A stretch of DNA of 64,000 bases from Hymenobacter fodinae (GCF_004745825.1 NZ_SRLA01000005.1:315106-379105); one strand, 5' to 3'. Shown: positions 1 to 9,473, numbered from the stretch's first letter. Notes: a model not told the origin generated them from the sequence alone. A program made the numbers and translations.

Positions 1-1
1 G

Positions 2-1219
2 GCCCTGCGCAGCGACTACAACCACGAGTACCGCGATGTGCAGGGCAACGTAGTGAAGGCCGATTTCAACTACTACACTGAGCCATCGTTGTGGGACACG
101 TACCGGAATAAGGACCTGCTAGTTGGCATGCTCGCGCCCCAGGTAACGACCGACGTTATCAAGTCGATGCAGGATGTAGGCCACAAAACCGGCTTTCTGC
201 CCACCTTCTTCCATGGCGACCATGCCTCGGCGTTGATTTCCGGCTCTTACCAGCGGGGCATCACCAACTTCGACGTGCAGGATGTGTACCGGCTCATGCT
301 GCGCAATGCTAATCTGGAGAACGGAGCCCGCCCCCACATTGCCGAGTACATTGAGAAAGGATACATTTCGACCGCGGAAGTATCAAACCCAGAAGTGGAA
401 ACCAAGGACAAAGCCGGCGTGTCGAAAACCCTGGAGTATGCCTTCGACGACTACGCCGTGGCGCAGATGGCTAAAATTTTGAAGGATACTGCCACCTACC
501 GGGTGATGATGGCGCGGTCTAAAAACTACAAGAACTTGTTCGACCCCGGCACCAAATTTATGCGCGGCCGCCTCAACGATGGGAGCTGGGTAAAGGCCTT
601 CAACCCGCAGTATCCCTATTATGAATACATGTATCGGGAGGCTAACGCCTGGCAAGTGTCCTTTTTTGCGCCCCACGACATGCCCGGCCTGATTGCGCTG
701 TACGGTGGGCCAGCATCCTTCGAGGCCAAGCTCGACTCCTTATTTACCGTGCCCTGGAACCCCAATTACATTGCTCGCAACGTGTCGGGCTTTATTGGGC
801 AGTACTGTCATGGCAACCAGCCCGACCACGAAACGCCGTTTTCCTACTACTTCATTGGCAAACCCGAAAAGTCGCAGCGCCGGCTCGATGAAATTATGGA
901 CCGCTTCTACGGCATGGGCAAAGATGGCCTAGGCTATTCCGGCATGGACGATGCGGGCGAAATGTCGGCCTGGTACGTGTTCAGTTCCACTGGCTTGTAC
1001 CCCTACTCTGCCGCCGACGCTAAGTACTTGGTGAGCGTCCCGCTCTTTGACGAGGTCAGCTGGAAAGCCGATAATGGTAAGGTATTCACGGTGAAAAAAG
1101 CGGGCAACGGCCGCGTGCTGCGCACGGTGAAGGTGAACGGGAAAACCCAGGAAGGGTACTTCGTAGACCACACCCTGTTTCGTCAGGGTGGGCGGCTGGA
1201 TATTAGCACGAGTAACTAA
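2..1219 (+). CDS. GH92 family glycosidase (alpha-1,2-mannosidase-like), C-terminal part
   Basis: This is the C-terminal two thirds or less of a glycoside hydrolase family 92 enzyme, a calcium-dependent exo-acting alpha-mannosidase family that Bacteroidota secrete to trim mannose-rich glycans. The frame is open to the left edge, so the gene starts outside the window; the GTG at 38 is only an internal valine. Family hallmarks are visible: HGDHASALI, the GNQPDHETPF segment corresponding to the usual GNEPxHH loop, and GMDDAGEMSAWYVFSSTGLYP near the C-terminus, which carries acidic residues of the active-site loop. The stop is TAA at 1217. A second secreted enzyme follows 88 bases downstream on the same strand, so the two may be co-transcribed. 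Family assignment is secure; the linkage specificity cannot be read from the sequence. Confidence 0.93.
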   Translation, partial: ALRSDYNHEYRDVQGNVVKADFNYYTEPSLWDTYRNKDLLVGMLAPQVTTDVIKSMQDVGHKTGFLPTFFHGDHASALISGSYQRGITNFDVQDVYRLMLRNANLENGARPHIAEYIEKGYISTAEVSNPEVETKDKAGVSKTLEYAFDDYAVAQMAKILKDTATYRVMMARSKNYKNLFDPGTKFMRGRLNDGSWVKAFNPQYPYYEYMYREANAWQVSFFAPHDMPGLIALYGGPASFEAKLDSLFTVPWNPNYIARNVSGFIGQYCHGNQPDHETPFSYYFIGKPEKSQRRLDEIMDRFYGMGKDGLGYSGMDDAGEMSAWYVFSSTGLYPYSAADAKYLVSVPLFDEVSWKADNGKVFTVKKAGNGRVLRTVKVNGKTQEGYFVDHTLFRQGGRLDISTSN

Positions 1220-1307
1220 TTCTCTAGGCCACAAGGACTACGGCTCTGGAACCGCGCGGAGTGGCCTAGGATCGGGGAGTATAGATAGGATTCTTACTAC
1301 TGAGTGT

Positions 1308-3827
1308 ATGAAGCATTGCCTTCTGATTATTGCCTTATTCGGAACACTTGCGACCCCTCTGGCGGCGCAACCGAGCTCTACCCTTCAGGTCACCACCGCC
1401 CGCAGCCCGCAAGCGCCAGCGTTGCGCCCGCCCGCCTACCCGCTGATTACCCACGACCCCTTCTTCAGTATCTGGGCGTTCAACGATACCCTTTCGGCTG
1501 GCCCTACCCGACACTGGACCGGGGAAGAGCAAAACCTAGAAGGGGTGGTGCGGGTAGATGGGCAGGCGTACCAGTTCCTAGGCCAGTCGGCCCCGCAGTA
1601 CCACGCCATTATTGCCACCACCCAGGAGCAGCCCTATTCGGCCCAGTACACCCTTACCACACCGGCGGCAGGTTGGGAGCAGCCCGACTTTTCCGCCACT
1701 GACTGGAAAACGGGCCCCGCACCCTTCACCGATAACCAAACCCTGCACGGTACCACCTGGGAAGGCGGCGACATTTGGGTGCGCCGCTCAGTGCAGATTC
1801 CAAATCCGGCTACCACCGGCGCCCTCAAGGTGTTGATGCAGCACGACGACGGAGCGGAAGTATACCTCAATGGGGTGCTGCTCACACGCCAGCCCGGGGC
1901 CAACGGCCGCTACCAGTACTTTGAGGTGCCAGCCGCGGCGCGGCAGGCGTTGCGCAAGGGCCGGAACGTGCTGGCCATGCACGCCAACAGCCACGTGGGC
2001 GGCGAGTACCTCGATGCGGGTTTGTACGAAGCCCTGCCCCAGCCACCAGCCCTGCCAAGAGCCCGGCAAACCAGCGTGCAGGTTACGGCTACGCAGACCA
2101 CGTATCAGTTTTTGGTTGGTCCCGTGCAGCTGACCATTACCTTTCTCTCACCCCTGCTGCTCGATGACCTGGAGACTGTGGCCCGCCCTGTCAGCTACCT
2201 GACCGTTACTGCCACGGCCACCGACCATAAAGCGCACCCGGTTCAGGTACTATTTACCGAAAGCGGGCGCCTAGCCTCCAACACTGCCTACCAGCCCGTT
2301 ACAACTCAGGCGGGTAAAGCTGGCACGCTAAGTTGGCAGGCCGTGGGCACCACTACCCAAGCCGTGCTAGGCCAGGCCGGCGACAACGCCCGCATTGACT
2401 GGGGACAGGCTTACCTGGCGGCCCCCGGCCCAGCTACCCTTACAACGGGTGAGCCCCTCGCCCTCAGAAGTACCTTCACTAAAACCGGCCGCCTTCCTGC
2501 CGCCCCTAGGCCACTCACTGGTCCAGCTCAGCGCGTTGCGCTGGCCGCCGTGCTGGAGCTGGATGCCGTAAGCAAAGCTACCGAGCGTCACCTGTTACTC
2601 GGCTACGATGACGTGTATTCGGTGCAGTATTTCGGCCAGAACTTGCGCGGCTGGTGGCGCCGTGACCCTGCCACTACCATGCCCAAGGTGTTGCAAGCCG
2701 CCGAAGCCGACTACCCTCGACTGCGCCAGAAAAGCACCGCCTTCGATAAGCAACTGTATGCCGACGCCCAAGCCGCCGGGGGCCACGAATACGCCGACCT
2801 CTGCCAGCTAGCTTACCGCCAGGCAATTGCCGCCCACAAAATCGTGGCGGGCCCCAAGGGAGAAGTGCTAACGTTTTCCAAGGAAAACTATTCCGGGGGC
2901 TTCATTGGCACCGTGGATGTTACCTACCCCTCGGCTCCGCTGTTTCTACTCTACAACAATGAGCTAGCCAAGGGCTTGTTGCGCTTTATCTTCGACTACA
3001 GTGAATCGGGACGCTGGAAAAAGGACTTTCCGGCTCATGATCTGGGCACGTACCCCCTGGCCAACGACCAAAAGTACGGCGAAGACATGCCGGTAGAAGA
3101 AGCTGGTAACATGCTCATCCTGACGGCTGCAGTGGTGAAAATGGATGGCAAGCCCGACTTTGCCCGCCAGCACTGGCCTGTTCTCACCAAATGGGTGGGC
3201 TTCCTGAAGCGCGACGGCTTCGACCCAGCTAACCAGCTCAGCACCGATGACTTTGCCGGGCACCTGGCCCGCAATGCAAACTTGTCGGTGAAGGCTATTA
3301 TGGGTATTGCCAGCTACGGCCAAATGGCCCGGCAGCTAGGCGATGAGAAAACGGCTAATGAGTACCTGGCTCTGGCCCGCGAGTACGCCACGCGCTGGGT
3401 GGCCATGTCGGGGGCCGGCGACCACTACACCCTGACGTTTGATAAAACCCCGGGCTCGTGGAGCCAGAAGTACAACTTGGTGTGGGACAGGCTACTGGGC
3501 TTGAATATTTTCCCAAAGGAAATTGCGCAGCAGGAAATAGCCTACTATCTAACCAAGCAGCAGCGCTACGGCCTACCCCTCGACAGTCGCAAGACCTACA
3601 CAAAGTCGGACTGGATTATGTGGACGGCCACCATGGCCAACAACCCCGCCGATTTTCAGGCCCTGATCAGGCCGGTTTGGCAGTTCGCCAACAACTCTCC
3701 CACTCGCGTACCGCTAACCGACTGGCACGAAACAACCGACGCCACGCAAGTCGGTTTCCAGGCCCGCTCCGTTGTGGGGGGCTATTTTATCAAAATGCTG
3801 GAGCGCCACATGGCTCCAAAGCCGTAA
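1308..3827 (+). CDS. Secreted glutaminase-A-like protein (DUF4964/DUF5127/DUF4965/DUF1793)
   Basis: An 839-residue exported protein. The open frame reaches back to 1188, but the ATG at 1308 begins a clean signal peptide (MKHCLLIIALFGTLATPLAAQ), so I take that start. After it comes a DUF4964-like segment (residues ~30-110, LITHDPFFSIW), a jelly-roll carbohydrate-binding-like region (~120-245, with DDGAEVYLNGV and NVLAMHANSH), a glutaminase-A N-domain (~255-480), then the DUF4965 and DUF1793 helical domains (~480-835, with GENDMPVEEAGNM-like and SWSQKYNLVWDRLLGLNIFP motifs). This family includes fungal glutaminase GtaA, but many Bacteroidota copies sit with glycosidases and their substrate is unknown. 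It follows the GH92 gene, so a role in glycan or glycoprotein breakdown is a fair inference. Confidence 0.88.
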   Translation: MKHCLLIIALFGTLATPLAAQPSSTLQVTTARSPQAPALRPPAYPLITHDPFFSIWAFNDTLSAGPTRHWTGEEQNLEGVVRVDGQAYQFLGQSAPQYHAIIATTQEQPYSAQYTLTTPAAGWEQPDFSATDWKTGPAPFTDNQTLHGTTWEGGDIWVRRSVQIPNPATTGALKVLMQHDDGAEVYLNGVLLTRQPGANGRYQYFEVPAAARQALRKGRNVLAMHANSHVGGEYLDAGLYEALPQPPALPRARQTSVQVTATQTTYQFLVGPVQLTITFLSPLLLDDLETVARPVSYLTVTATATDHKAHPVQVLFTESGRLASNTAYQPVTTQAGKAGTLSWQAVGTTTQAVLGQAGDNARIDWGQAYLAAPGPATLTTGEPLALRSTFTKTGRLPAAPRPLTGPAQRVALAAVLELDAVSKATERHLLLGYDDVYSVQYFGQNLRGWWRRDPATTMPKVLQAAEADYPRLRQKSTAFDKQLYADAQAAGGHEYADLCQLAYRQAIAAHKIVAGPKGEVLTFSKENYSGGFIGTVDVTYPSAPLFLLYNNELAKGLLRFIFDYSESGRWKKDFPAHDLGTYPLANDQKYGEDMPVEEAGNMLILTAAVVKMDGKPDFARQHWPVLTKWVGFLKRDGFDPANQLSTDDFAGHLARNANLSVKAIMGIASYGQMARQLGDEKTANEYLALAREYATRWVAMSGAGDHYTLTFDKTPGSWSQKYNLVWDRLLGLNIFPKEIAQQEIAYYLTKQQRYGLPLDSRKTYTKSDWIMWTATMANNPADFQALIRPVWQFANNSPTRVPLTDWHETTDATQVGFQARSVVGGYFIKMLERHMAPKP

Positions 3828-4205
3828 TCCGCCTTACGAGGAACTAACCAACTGATTTTCAGTCGAAATTTCATTCAGCTAGGCCACTAAGAATGAGCTG
3901 TGGCATTCTAATGCTCAACGTATGCGGCTACGCTGAAAGCTCATCAGCACTGCAGACGGCAAAAACCGCTCATCTACAGTAATGCTGACTGCTCAGGAAG
4001 ATCCAACCTGAAGGAATGATTTGGAGCAGCTCTTAGCGCATGGTGCACTTTCGGCGTTTCCCACGGAGAAGCTTGCTGACAGCAGCGACACTTGGAGATT
4101 GCACAATACATGGTCAATGTGTACATGGCTTGTTCCTGTTGAGGTTGTGGTTGCTAGGATGCCCCTATATCTTGGCGTCCTTTTCTCAGCCCCATTTCTT
4201 GCCAC
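3828..4205. other. Intergenic stretch, no clear feature
   Basis: About 380 bases between the DUF4965 protein and the next gene. It holds one copy of CTAGGCCAC at 3879-3887. The open frames here (4021-4317 plus, 3993-4205 minus) lack recognisable domains, and the plus one overlaps the better ORF that starts at 4206. No terminator hairpin or clear promoter was seen. Confidence 0.5.
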
Positions 4206-4625
4206 ATGTTGCAGCTTGCAGGCCTACCCATATATTACGAGAATCCGATTGGGCGGCTCTACGAACATCCTGATGGCTACGCCATTGTTGACTATAAAGC
4301 CGGTACGCGTCAGCTAAGCACTTACCAAGCTTTCCTCAACCATTTAGAAAACCTGCTCAAAAGCCGCGGCTGGAATAAGATGCTTGCCAATCAGCGGTTG
4401 CTCACTCCCTTCACCGATGAGGAACGGATATGGATTCGGGAGCAGTGGCTAGTGGTTTCCCATGCCCTTCAGCGCGAGATGATTGCGGCCGTGCTGCTCC
4501 CCGATGACGTGTTTGCTCGTCTGGGCATGAATCAACTGATGCATGAAGCCAGGGAAGGCGTGCTGCTATATCGCGTTTTCAATAGTGCACAAGAGGCTGC
4601 CACCTGGCTGCTTCAAGTAGCCTGA
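4206..4625 (+). CDS. Conserved-looking hypothetical protein, STAS/SpoIIAA-like in outline
   Basis: A 139-residue soluble protein with no signal peptide or membrane segment. I do not recognise it with certainty. It starts with a short beta-rich stretch (YYENPIGRLYEHPDGYAIVDYKAG), continues with helical segments (YQAFLNHLENLLKSRGW), and ends with FNSAQEAATWLLQ, a closing helix pattern also seen in SpoIIAA-like/STAS proteins of about this size. That comparison is by eye and weak. The ATG at 4206 is well placed, and codon use looks like the neighbours. It stands alone between two secreted-protein genes, so context does not suggest a role. Confidence 0.65.
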   Translation: MLQLAGLPIYYENPIGRLYEHPDGYAIVDYKAGTRQLSTYQAFLNHLENLLKSRGWNKMLANQRLLTPFTDEERIWIREQWLVVSHALQREMIAAVLLPDDVFARLGMNQLMHEAREGVLLYRVFNSAQEAATWLLQVA

Positions 4626-4817
4626 TTATGGTCACTGCCTTACGTAGTAGCTGCTCTTGCCTCATTGAACTGGGCCTTGATGTCTTTTGAAAGGAGTGCA
4701 AGTAAGTTGAGCTATTAGCTCCATACGCTCACTCAACTATTTATTACTGAAAAACAACTTATTACGCGCAAATATGTATATTAAAACCACCTAATATTAT
4801 ACAAATACTTATTGCCC

Positions 4818-6536
4818 ATGCGCCGTGCTACCCTCTTTCTATGTGCTCTGGCAGCCACCTCCGCACTATCTACTTACGGGCAAAGTTTTACGCAGGCAAG
4901 GCAGTTGCCCTATAGCGTTCCGGTAGGTGCCTTGGCAGAAACAATTACTCAAGTCTCGGATGATGAGGGTAACACCTATGTGAGCAGTAGCTTTAAGGGC
5001 ACAGTGGAGCTTGGGTCAATTAGCCTTACCTCTACGCCCAACCCGTATGGTCAACCCAGCATTGATGTGTATGTGGCCAAACTCGATCCGCGGGGCAACT
5101 ACCTCTGGGCCGTGCGCCTGGGAGGCGCCGGTGATGATCAAAGCATAGACCTAGTGCGGGCGCCAACGGGTATTTTGTACTTACTAGGCCACCTAGGCGC
5201 CGGCGCTACTCTGGCAACTACTCAAATAGCCGCAAACCGTGGGTTTATTGCCCGACTCGACGGTGCTGGCACGCTTATGTGGGCGCGGGAAACGGGTAAT
5301 GCGGAGAGCCGGAAAATTGCCACAAACGCAGCCGGTAGCGTGCTGTTGGCGGCTTCTTCTTCCCTAACCTCAATCACAGTAGCTAATACCGTTTTTACGA
5401 ATCCGGGTACTATTCCTCAGCCACCCTACCAATACACCAGCCCTTCCAGCGACGGATTTGTAGCCAAGCTCAGCGCCGATGGCGTTTGGCAGTGGGTGCG
5501 GCAGATTGCGGGTCCCGAACCGGCCCATCTGGGCACAAGTACGGCAGTTGCGCTCGATGCGGAGGGCAACGCTTACGTGACGGGTGCGCTGCGGGGCCGC
5601 GTTGATTTAGGCTCTACTACGCTGACCAGCACCGCACAACAGTCGCGGGCGTACGTGGCCAAGCTGAGTCCCACCGGCGACTGGCTGTGGGCCGTCTCGC
5701 CCGCTGCTCCAGTCGCTCCGGCCTATGTAAGTCAAACCAGTAGCCAACAGCTAGCTGTATCCCCCTCAGGATCGGTCTATTGGCTCGGCGCACTGGAGTC
5801 GCCGGGAGGTGTAGCTCATTTCGGTCCTAGTCAATTAACGGCTACCGCGGGAGGCTACGGTGACATATTTGTCGCGAAGCTTACCAGTCAAGGCGAATTT
5901 AAGTGGGCTGCTCAGAGCAGTGGTTATGGCAATGACATTGGTCTAGGCCTAGCCTTGGATAAGGATGAAAACGCGTATGTTACTGGCAGTTCCTACAGCG
6001 ACTCCCCTAGCAACACCATTCGATTCGGAGAAACGGAGTTACTCAACGCTGGTTCCTCCGATGTATTCGTTGCTAAATTAGCTGCTACTGGCACCTGGCA
6101 GTGGGCAGTGCGCGCTGGCGGCACTGGCTATGACCGTGGCACTGGCCTAGCCCCTGATAACCAAGGTGGAGTTTACATAACAGGTACCGCTGGCTCGCAG
6201 AGCGTAAACTTCGGTCCCGTTTCTCTAGCTCCATCCGCAACCGCAGGATATGGTTTTTGGGCCCATGTGAGTACAAGTACGCTTCCTGTCACATCTGGTC
6301 AAGCCTCTAAACAAGCAGGCCTACAACTGGCCCCAAACCCCTGCCAGACGGCTGTTCGCATCACGGGTCCTTCTGCCCACCAGGCTGTGCAGTTTCACGA
6401 TGCGCTAGGCCGGTTGGTCTTGCTAGCCACCATGCCGACAGCAGGACCATTGCACATCTCACTGCCCTCTTCTCTTACTCCCGGCCTATATATTGTCCGG
6501 AGCGGGTCGTTAAGCCAGCGCCTTATAATTGAGTAG
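4818..6536 (+). CDS. Secreted beta-repeat protein with type IX secretion sorting domain
   Basis: A 572-residue protein exported by the Sec pathway and then the type IX secretion system. The open frame can be read from TTG 4812, but ATG 4818 starts a good signal peptide (MRRATLFLCALAATSALSTYGQ). The body carries about five SBBP-like repeats, each with a VAKL..G.W.WA core (for example YVAKLDPRGNYLWAVRLGG and VFVAKLAATGTWQWAVRAGG) and NAYVTG strands, which usually form a beta-propeller. The last ~75 residues (LQLAPNPCQTAVRI ... LTPGLYIVRSGSLSQRLIIE) are a classic type A T9SS sorting signal. The ligand or function is unknown. Upstream DNA is AT-rich. Downstream lies a long region without genes. 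Confidence 0.88.
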   Translation: MRRATLFLCALAATSALSTYGQSFTQARQLPYSVPVGALAETITQVSDDEGNTYVSSSFKGTVELGSISLTSTPNPYGQPSIDVYVAKLDPRGNYLWAVRLGGAGDDQSIDLVRAPTGILYLLGHLGAGATLATTQIAANRGFIARLDGAGTLMWARETGNAESRKIATNAAGSVLLAASSSLTSITVANTVFTNPGTIPQPPYQYTSPSSDGFVAKLSADGVWQWVRQIAGPEPAHLGTSTAVALDAEGNAYVTGALRGRVDLGSTTLTSTAQQSRAYVAKLSPTGDWLWAVSPAAPVAPAYVSQTSSQQLAVSPSGSVYWLGALESPGGVAHFGPSQLTATAGGYGDIFVAKLTSQGEFKWAAQSSGYGNDIGLGLALDKDENAYVTGSSYSDSPSNTIRFGETELLNAGSSDVFVAKLAATGTWQWAVRAGGTGYDRGTGLAPDNQGGVYITGTAGSQSVNFGPVSLAPSATAGYGFWAHVSTSTLPVTSGQASKQAGLQLAPNPCQTAVRITGPSAHQAVQFHDALGRLVLLATMPTAGPLHISLPSSLTPGLYIVRSGSLSQRLIIE

Positions 6537-6663
6537 AAGCATATTTGGTGGTCAAGCTTAATGCTGTCGATAAATGAATATTTACAAGTCTAGCGTTATT
6601 TGCAATTTTCCTGTAATATTGCACTTAGATAAGGACTCGATTTTGTGAGAAAATGACAGTCTG

Positions 6664-6766
6664 GAGCGGTAGTGCCTATTACAGGGGGCGCTGCCGCTCT
6701 TATCTTTCCAAGGCCAAAGATGCTTTCAGCGAAGCACTACGTGGCTGAAATCGTGGCATTGGCCTT
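6664..6766 (+). ncRNA. Candidate structured RNA or 3' UTR
   Basis: Two adjacent hairpins can be drawn by hand: GAGCGG (6664-6669) with CCGCTC (6694-6699), and a larger one pairing AAGGCCAA (6710-6717), TGC and TTTCAGC with GCTGAAA, GCA and TTGGCCTT (6744-6766) around small internal loops. They sit just before a strong terminator. This could be the 3' UTR of the T9SS-protein transcript or a small RNA. No convincing promoter is visible. Confidence 0.35.
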
Positions 6767-6780
6767 CAGCTATAAAACGA

Positions 6781-6812
6781 AAAAGCTCCGCATACAACGC
6801 GGAGCTTTTTCT
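6781..6812 (+). terminator. Intrinsic terminator after the T9SS-protein gene region
   Basis: AAAAAGCTCCGC pairs perfectly with GCGGAGCTTTTT around an 8-base loop, giving a 12-bp stem ending in a T run. It lies 245 bases after the T9SS-protein stop codon. Confidence 0.85.
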
Positions 6813-7116
6813 ATTCCAATAGGTGTGCAGTGTCTACACCGAGAGTATTAGGGAAGAAGTGCAGACGCTTAAATATAGAATTACTACATGATGTGAACAT
6901 GATAATGTTTTTACACTTTATCGTAATCAGCATGTCACAAAAACGAAGCTTACAGATACAACCCATCCAAACGGAGTACTAGTACAGGTGCCTTCATTCA
7001 TGATTAAACCAGATTTATTATATTATTTGCGAGAATTATGTATGTCACAAAAAGTAAGATTTTAGCCTTTACGTGTCAGCTATTACGGTTGAGCTTTGTG
7101 TATAAATTTTACTAGT

Positions 7117-7221
7117 ATGCCTCTCATCGCACCTGCCCCCTCAACCCCCTCACAATTGCCAATGCTTTCTGTGCTGGCCATTCTCTTAGTAACCGGCGAA
7201 GCCATTCCCCTAATTAAATAA
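7117..7221 (+). CDS. Possible 34-residue small protein
   Basis: ATG 7117 opens a 34-codon frame (starts MPLIAPAPSTPSQL, ends PLIK, stop TAA). It has a hydrophobic middle (MLSVLAILLV) that could be one short membrane segment. TATAAATTTTAC lies just upstream, and a 5-bp CCTAG/CTAGG hairpin followed by a T-rich run lies just after the stop. It has no recognisable relatives and could be chance. Confidence 0.25.
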   Translation: MPLIAPAPSTPSQLPMLSVLAILLVTGEAIPLIK

Positions 7222-7409
7222 CCGGCCTAGACAAAGCTAGGGGTGTTTTCGTTGCGTTAGGCCTACCCTGTCAGCAAGTATTCAGCGTAGAGAACTCATC
7301 GGCGAACGTAACTTACTGGTACCGATTAATTATACTTTTTCAATTTCAGTTTGCCATAATTAAGGTCAAAATGAAACGGCTCTACTGACGAGGCGCTATA
7401 TTCACGCCC

Positions 7410-9473
7410 ATGATCCGATGCAGACTGGTGGGCTTAGTAGTAGCGGCTGTTATGGCGACTAATTATAATGCTGGTGCCCAAAGCCCTCAAACCAAAAAAT
7501 TACGCCAAGCGCTGGCCGCAGCTATTTCTGATACCAGCCGAGTGCTGCTATTAGCTGATTTGAGCGCCACGTACCGCTATTCCCGCTTCGACTCCGTTCA
7601 TTACTACGCGCGACGCGGACTGCAACTGGCCCAGAAGATCGGTTATCAGAAAGGCGAAGGCCGCTGTCTATCCCGGATTGGCATTCTGTACAGCGAGCGG
7701 GGCAACCTCCCCCAAGCGTTGCGCGTGGATTTGCAAGCGCTTAACTTAAACGAAGCTGCTCACGACCTAGAAGGAACAGCCCGTACCCTAAATCAAACCG
7801 GACTGTTGTATTCTGCGCTGGAAGACTACCAGCCATCTCTGGATTATTACTTCCGGTCTCTGCGCTTATACAAGCAGCTTCCCCACAGTGACCCCTCACA
7901 AATTATTAGTGTACTCACCAATATTGGGGCAAGCTATGAGGGCAAGCGGCAACTAGACTCAGCAGCCTATTTTCTTCGGAAAGCGTGGCTTATCACGCGC
8001 ACTTCGCCCGCGGTACACGGGAGCTGCTGGGGCAACCCCGCCCCGTACGTTCTGCGTGAAATGGGCCTGTTAGAAGCTGCCCTAGGCCACCCAACCTTGG
8101 CACTTGACTACTACCGCCGCAGTGCGCAGGTAGCCGTGCCCGAGAATGATTTGCGGAGTGCTTCGCGCTCTTACCAATACATAGCAGAGCTGTACAAGAA
8201 AACCAATCAGCTCGACTCGTGCGTGTTTTATGCTCGCAAGGCATTGGCGCTCAGCCAATCCTTACCTTATGTCCTTAGCATGGTACGCAGCAGCAAGCTC
8301 CTGGCCACCAGCTTTGAAAGTACCGGGCAAGGTGATAGCACGCTGAAATACATGCGGGTAATGCTCATGAGCCAGGACAGCCTGTACAACCCGAAAAGAA
8401 TCAAGCAATTAGATGCCATTGGGTTTGCCGAGCAACAACGCTTGCGCACACTGGAGGACGAGCAAGTTGCGTATGCTGCCAAAGTAAGGCTGGTTGCTGG
8501 GCTGGCCACAGTGGGCGGGCTTCTGCTTCTGATTACACTGTTGTGGCGCAATAATCGGCAACAGCAGCACGCGAACAAACACCTGCGCCTGCTGAACGAA
8601 CAAGTTACGCAGCAGGCCGACGAGTTGCTGGCGCAGCGAGACAGCATAGCCCGTACACTACAGGAACTGAAAATAACGCAGGGGCAACTGGTGCTCCGGG
8701 AAAAGATGGCCTCATTGGGAGAATTGATGGCTGGGGTGGCCTACGAAATTCAAAACCCCGTGCACAGCATTCGGAAATATGCCGCTATTAGCGTGGAGCT
8801 GTGCCAAGAGGTGAAAACTGAACTGGCCCACTATAGCCTCCCGCCAGAAGATAAAGAACTAGTTGATGAGATGCTGCAAAACCTGGGGCGCAATCAGGAG
8901 AAAATAGTACACCACAGCCAGCGGGCAGAGTCTATTGTGCGTGGAATGCTGGAATACTCCCACGCTGGCAATCAACCTCGGCAGGCGACCAACCTCAACC
9001 AATTGGCGGAGGAATACTTGCGGCTCACTTACCATGATATGCGGGCTAAAAACCATTTATTCAACGTGGCCTTGCTACTGTATCCCGACCCAGCAGTGGG
9101 CTGGGTAAATGTTGTGCGGCAAGATTTGGGCCGGGCCCTGCTAGGCGTCTTCACAACTGCCCTCTCCGCTGTTCACCAGCGTCTTCAGCAAGGAGATGAA
9201 AATTATGTTCCGCAGCTGGCCCTGACCACTAAGCGCGTTAGTGATGGAGTAGGTATCTACGTGCGGGCAAATGGAGTTGCCTTATCAGAGGCAACTCAGC
9301 AGACTATTTTTCAGCGCTTTCCAGCAGCAGATAGGGCTACGGAAGGTATGCTTGGCCTAGCCTTGAGCCACGACTTGCTCACCAAAGGCTTTAATGGGAA
9401 TATATCTGTTAGCTCCGGGGCAGATGACTTTACAGAATACCATATTTGGCTTCCTCTGCCGGCACTAGCCTAG
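7410..9473 (+). CDS. TPR sensor histidine kinase with degenerate catalytic core (pseudokinase)
   Basis: A 687-residue protein: signal-like N-terminus (to ~AGAQS, residue 25), TPR repeats (~25-330, e.g. ARTLNQTGLLYSALEDYQPS), one membrane segment (~358-378), a coiled coil, and a histidine-kinase module. The architecture matches the common Bacteroidota TPR histidine kinases, but the catalytic sites are lost. The H-box reads GELMAGVAYEIQNPV, with Tyr445 where the phospho-accepting His should be (codon TAC at 8742). The N-box lacks its Asn (ALLGVFTTALSAV versus VLLNLFTNAFYAV in the intact kinase at 57188). The G1 box reads RANGVALSE instead of DNGTGIPE, and G2 reads GMLGLALS instead of GTGLGLSLS. 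The frame is intact, so this looks like a maintained signalling pseudokinase and not a dead gene. No response regulator is adjacent. Confidence 0.88.
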   Translation: MIRCRLVGLVVAAVMATNYNAGAQSPQTKKLRQALAAAISDTSRVLLLADLSATYRYSRFDSVHYYARRGLQLAQKIGYQKGEGRCLSRIGILYSERGNLPQALRVDLQALNLNEAAHDLEGTARTLNQTGLLYSALEDYQPSLDYYFRSLRLYKQLPHSDPSQIISVLTNIGASYEGKRQLDSAAYFLRKAWLITRTSPAVHGSCWGNPAPYVLREMGLLEAALGHPTLALDYYRRSAQVAVPENDLRSASRSYQYIAELYKKTNQLDSCVFYARKALALSQSLPYVLSMVRSSKLLATSFESTGQGDSTLKYMRVMLMSQDSLYNPKRIKQLDAIGFAEQQRLRTLEDEQVAYAAKVRLVAGLATVGGLLLLITLLWRNNRQQQHANKHLRLLNEQVTQQADELLAQRDSIARTLQELKITQGQLVLREKMASLGELMAGVAYEIQNPVHSIRKYAAISVELCQEVKTELAHYSLPPEDKELVDEMLQNLGRNQEKIVHHSQRAESIVRGMLEYSHAGNQPRQATNLNQLAEEYLRLTYHDMRAKNHLFNVALLLYPDPAVGWVNVVRQDLGRALLGVFTTALSAVHQRLQQGDENYVPQLALTTKRVSDGVGIYVRANGVALSEATQQTIFQRFPAADRATEGMLGLALSHDLLTKGFNGNISVSSGADDFTEYHIWLPLPALA

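Larger units (their letters stand above)
6537..7409. other. 870-base gene-poor, AT-rich region
   Basis: This gap holds a series of hairpins (6664-6766) leading into a terminator (6781-6812), two copies of ATGTCACA (6932-6939 and 7042-7049), a possible 34-codon ORF (7117-7221) and a CCTAG/CTAGG mini-hairpin followed by TGTTTT (7226-7246). No longer protein-coding frame is convincing. Base composition is clearly more AT-rich than the flanking genes, especially 6820-7120. Confidence 0.55.

Noticed and set aside
4021..4317. 98-residue frame overlapping the gene at 4206
   Set aside because: Overlaps the better-supported ORF in another frame and reads as random hydrophobic/polar sequence.
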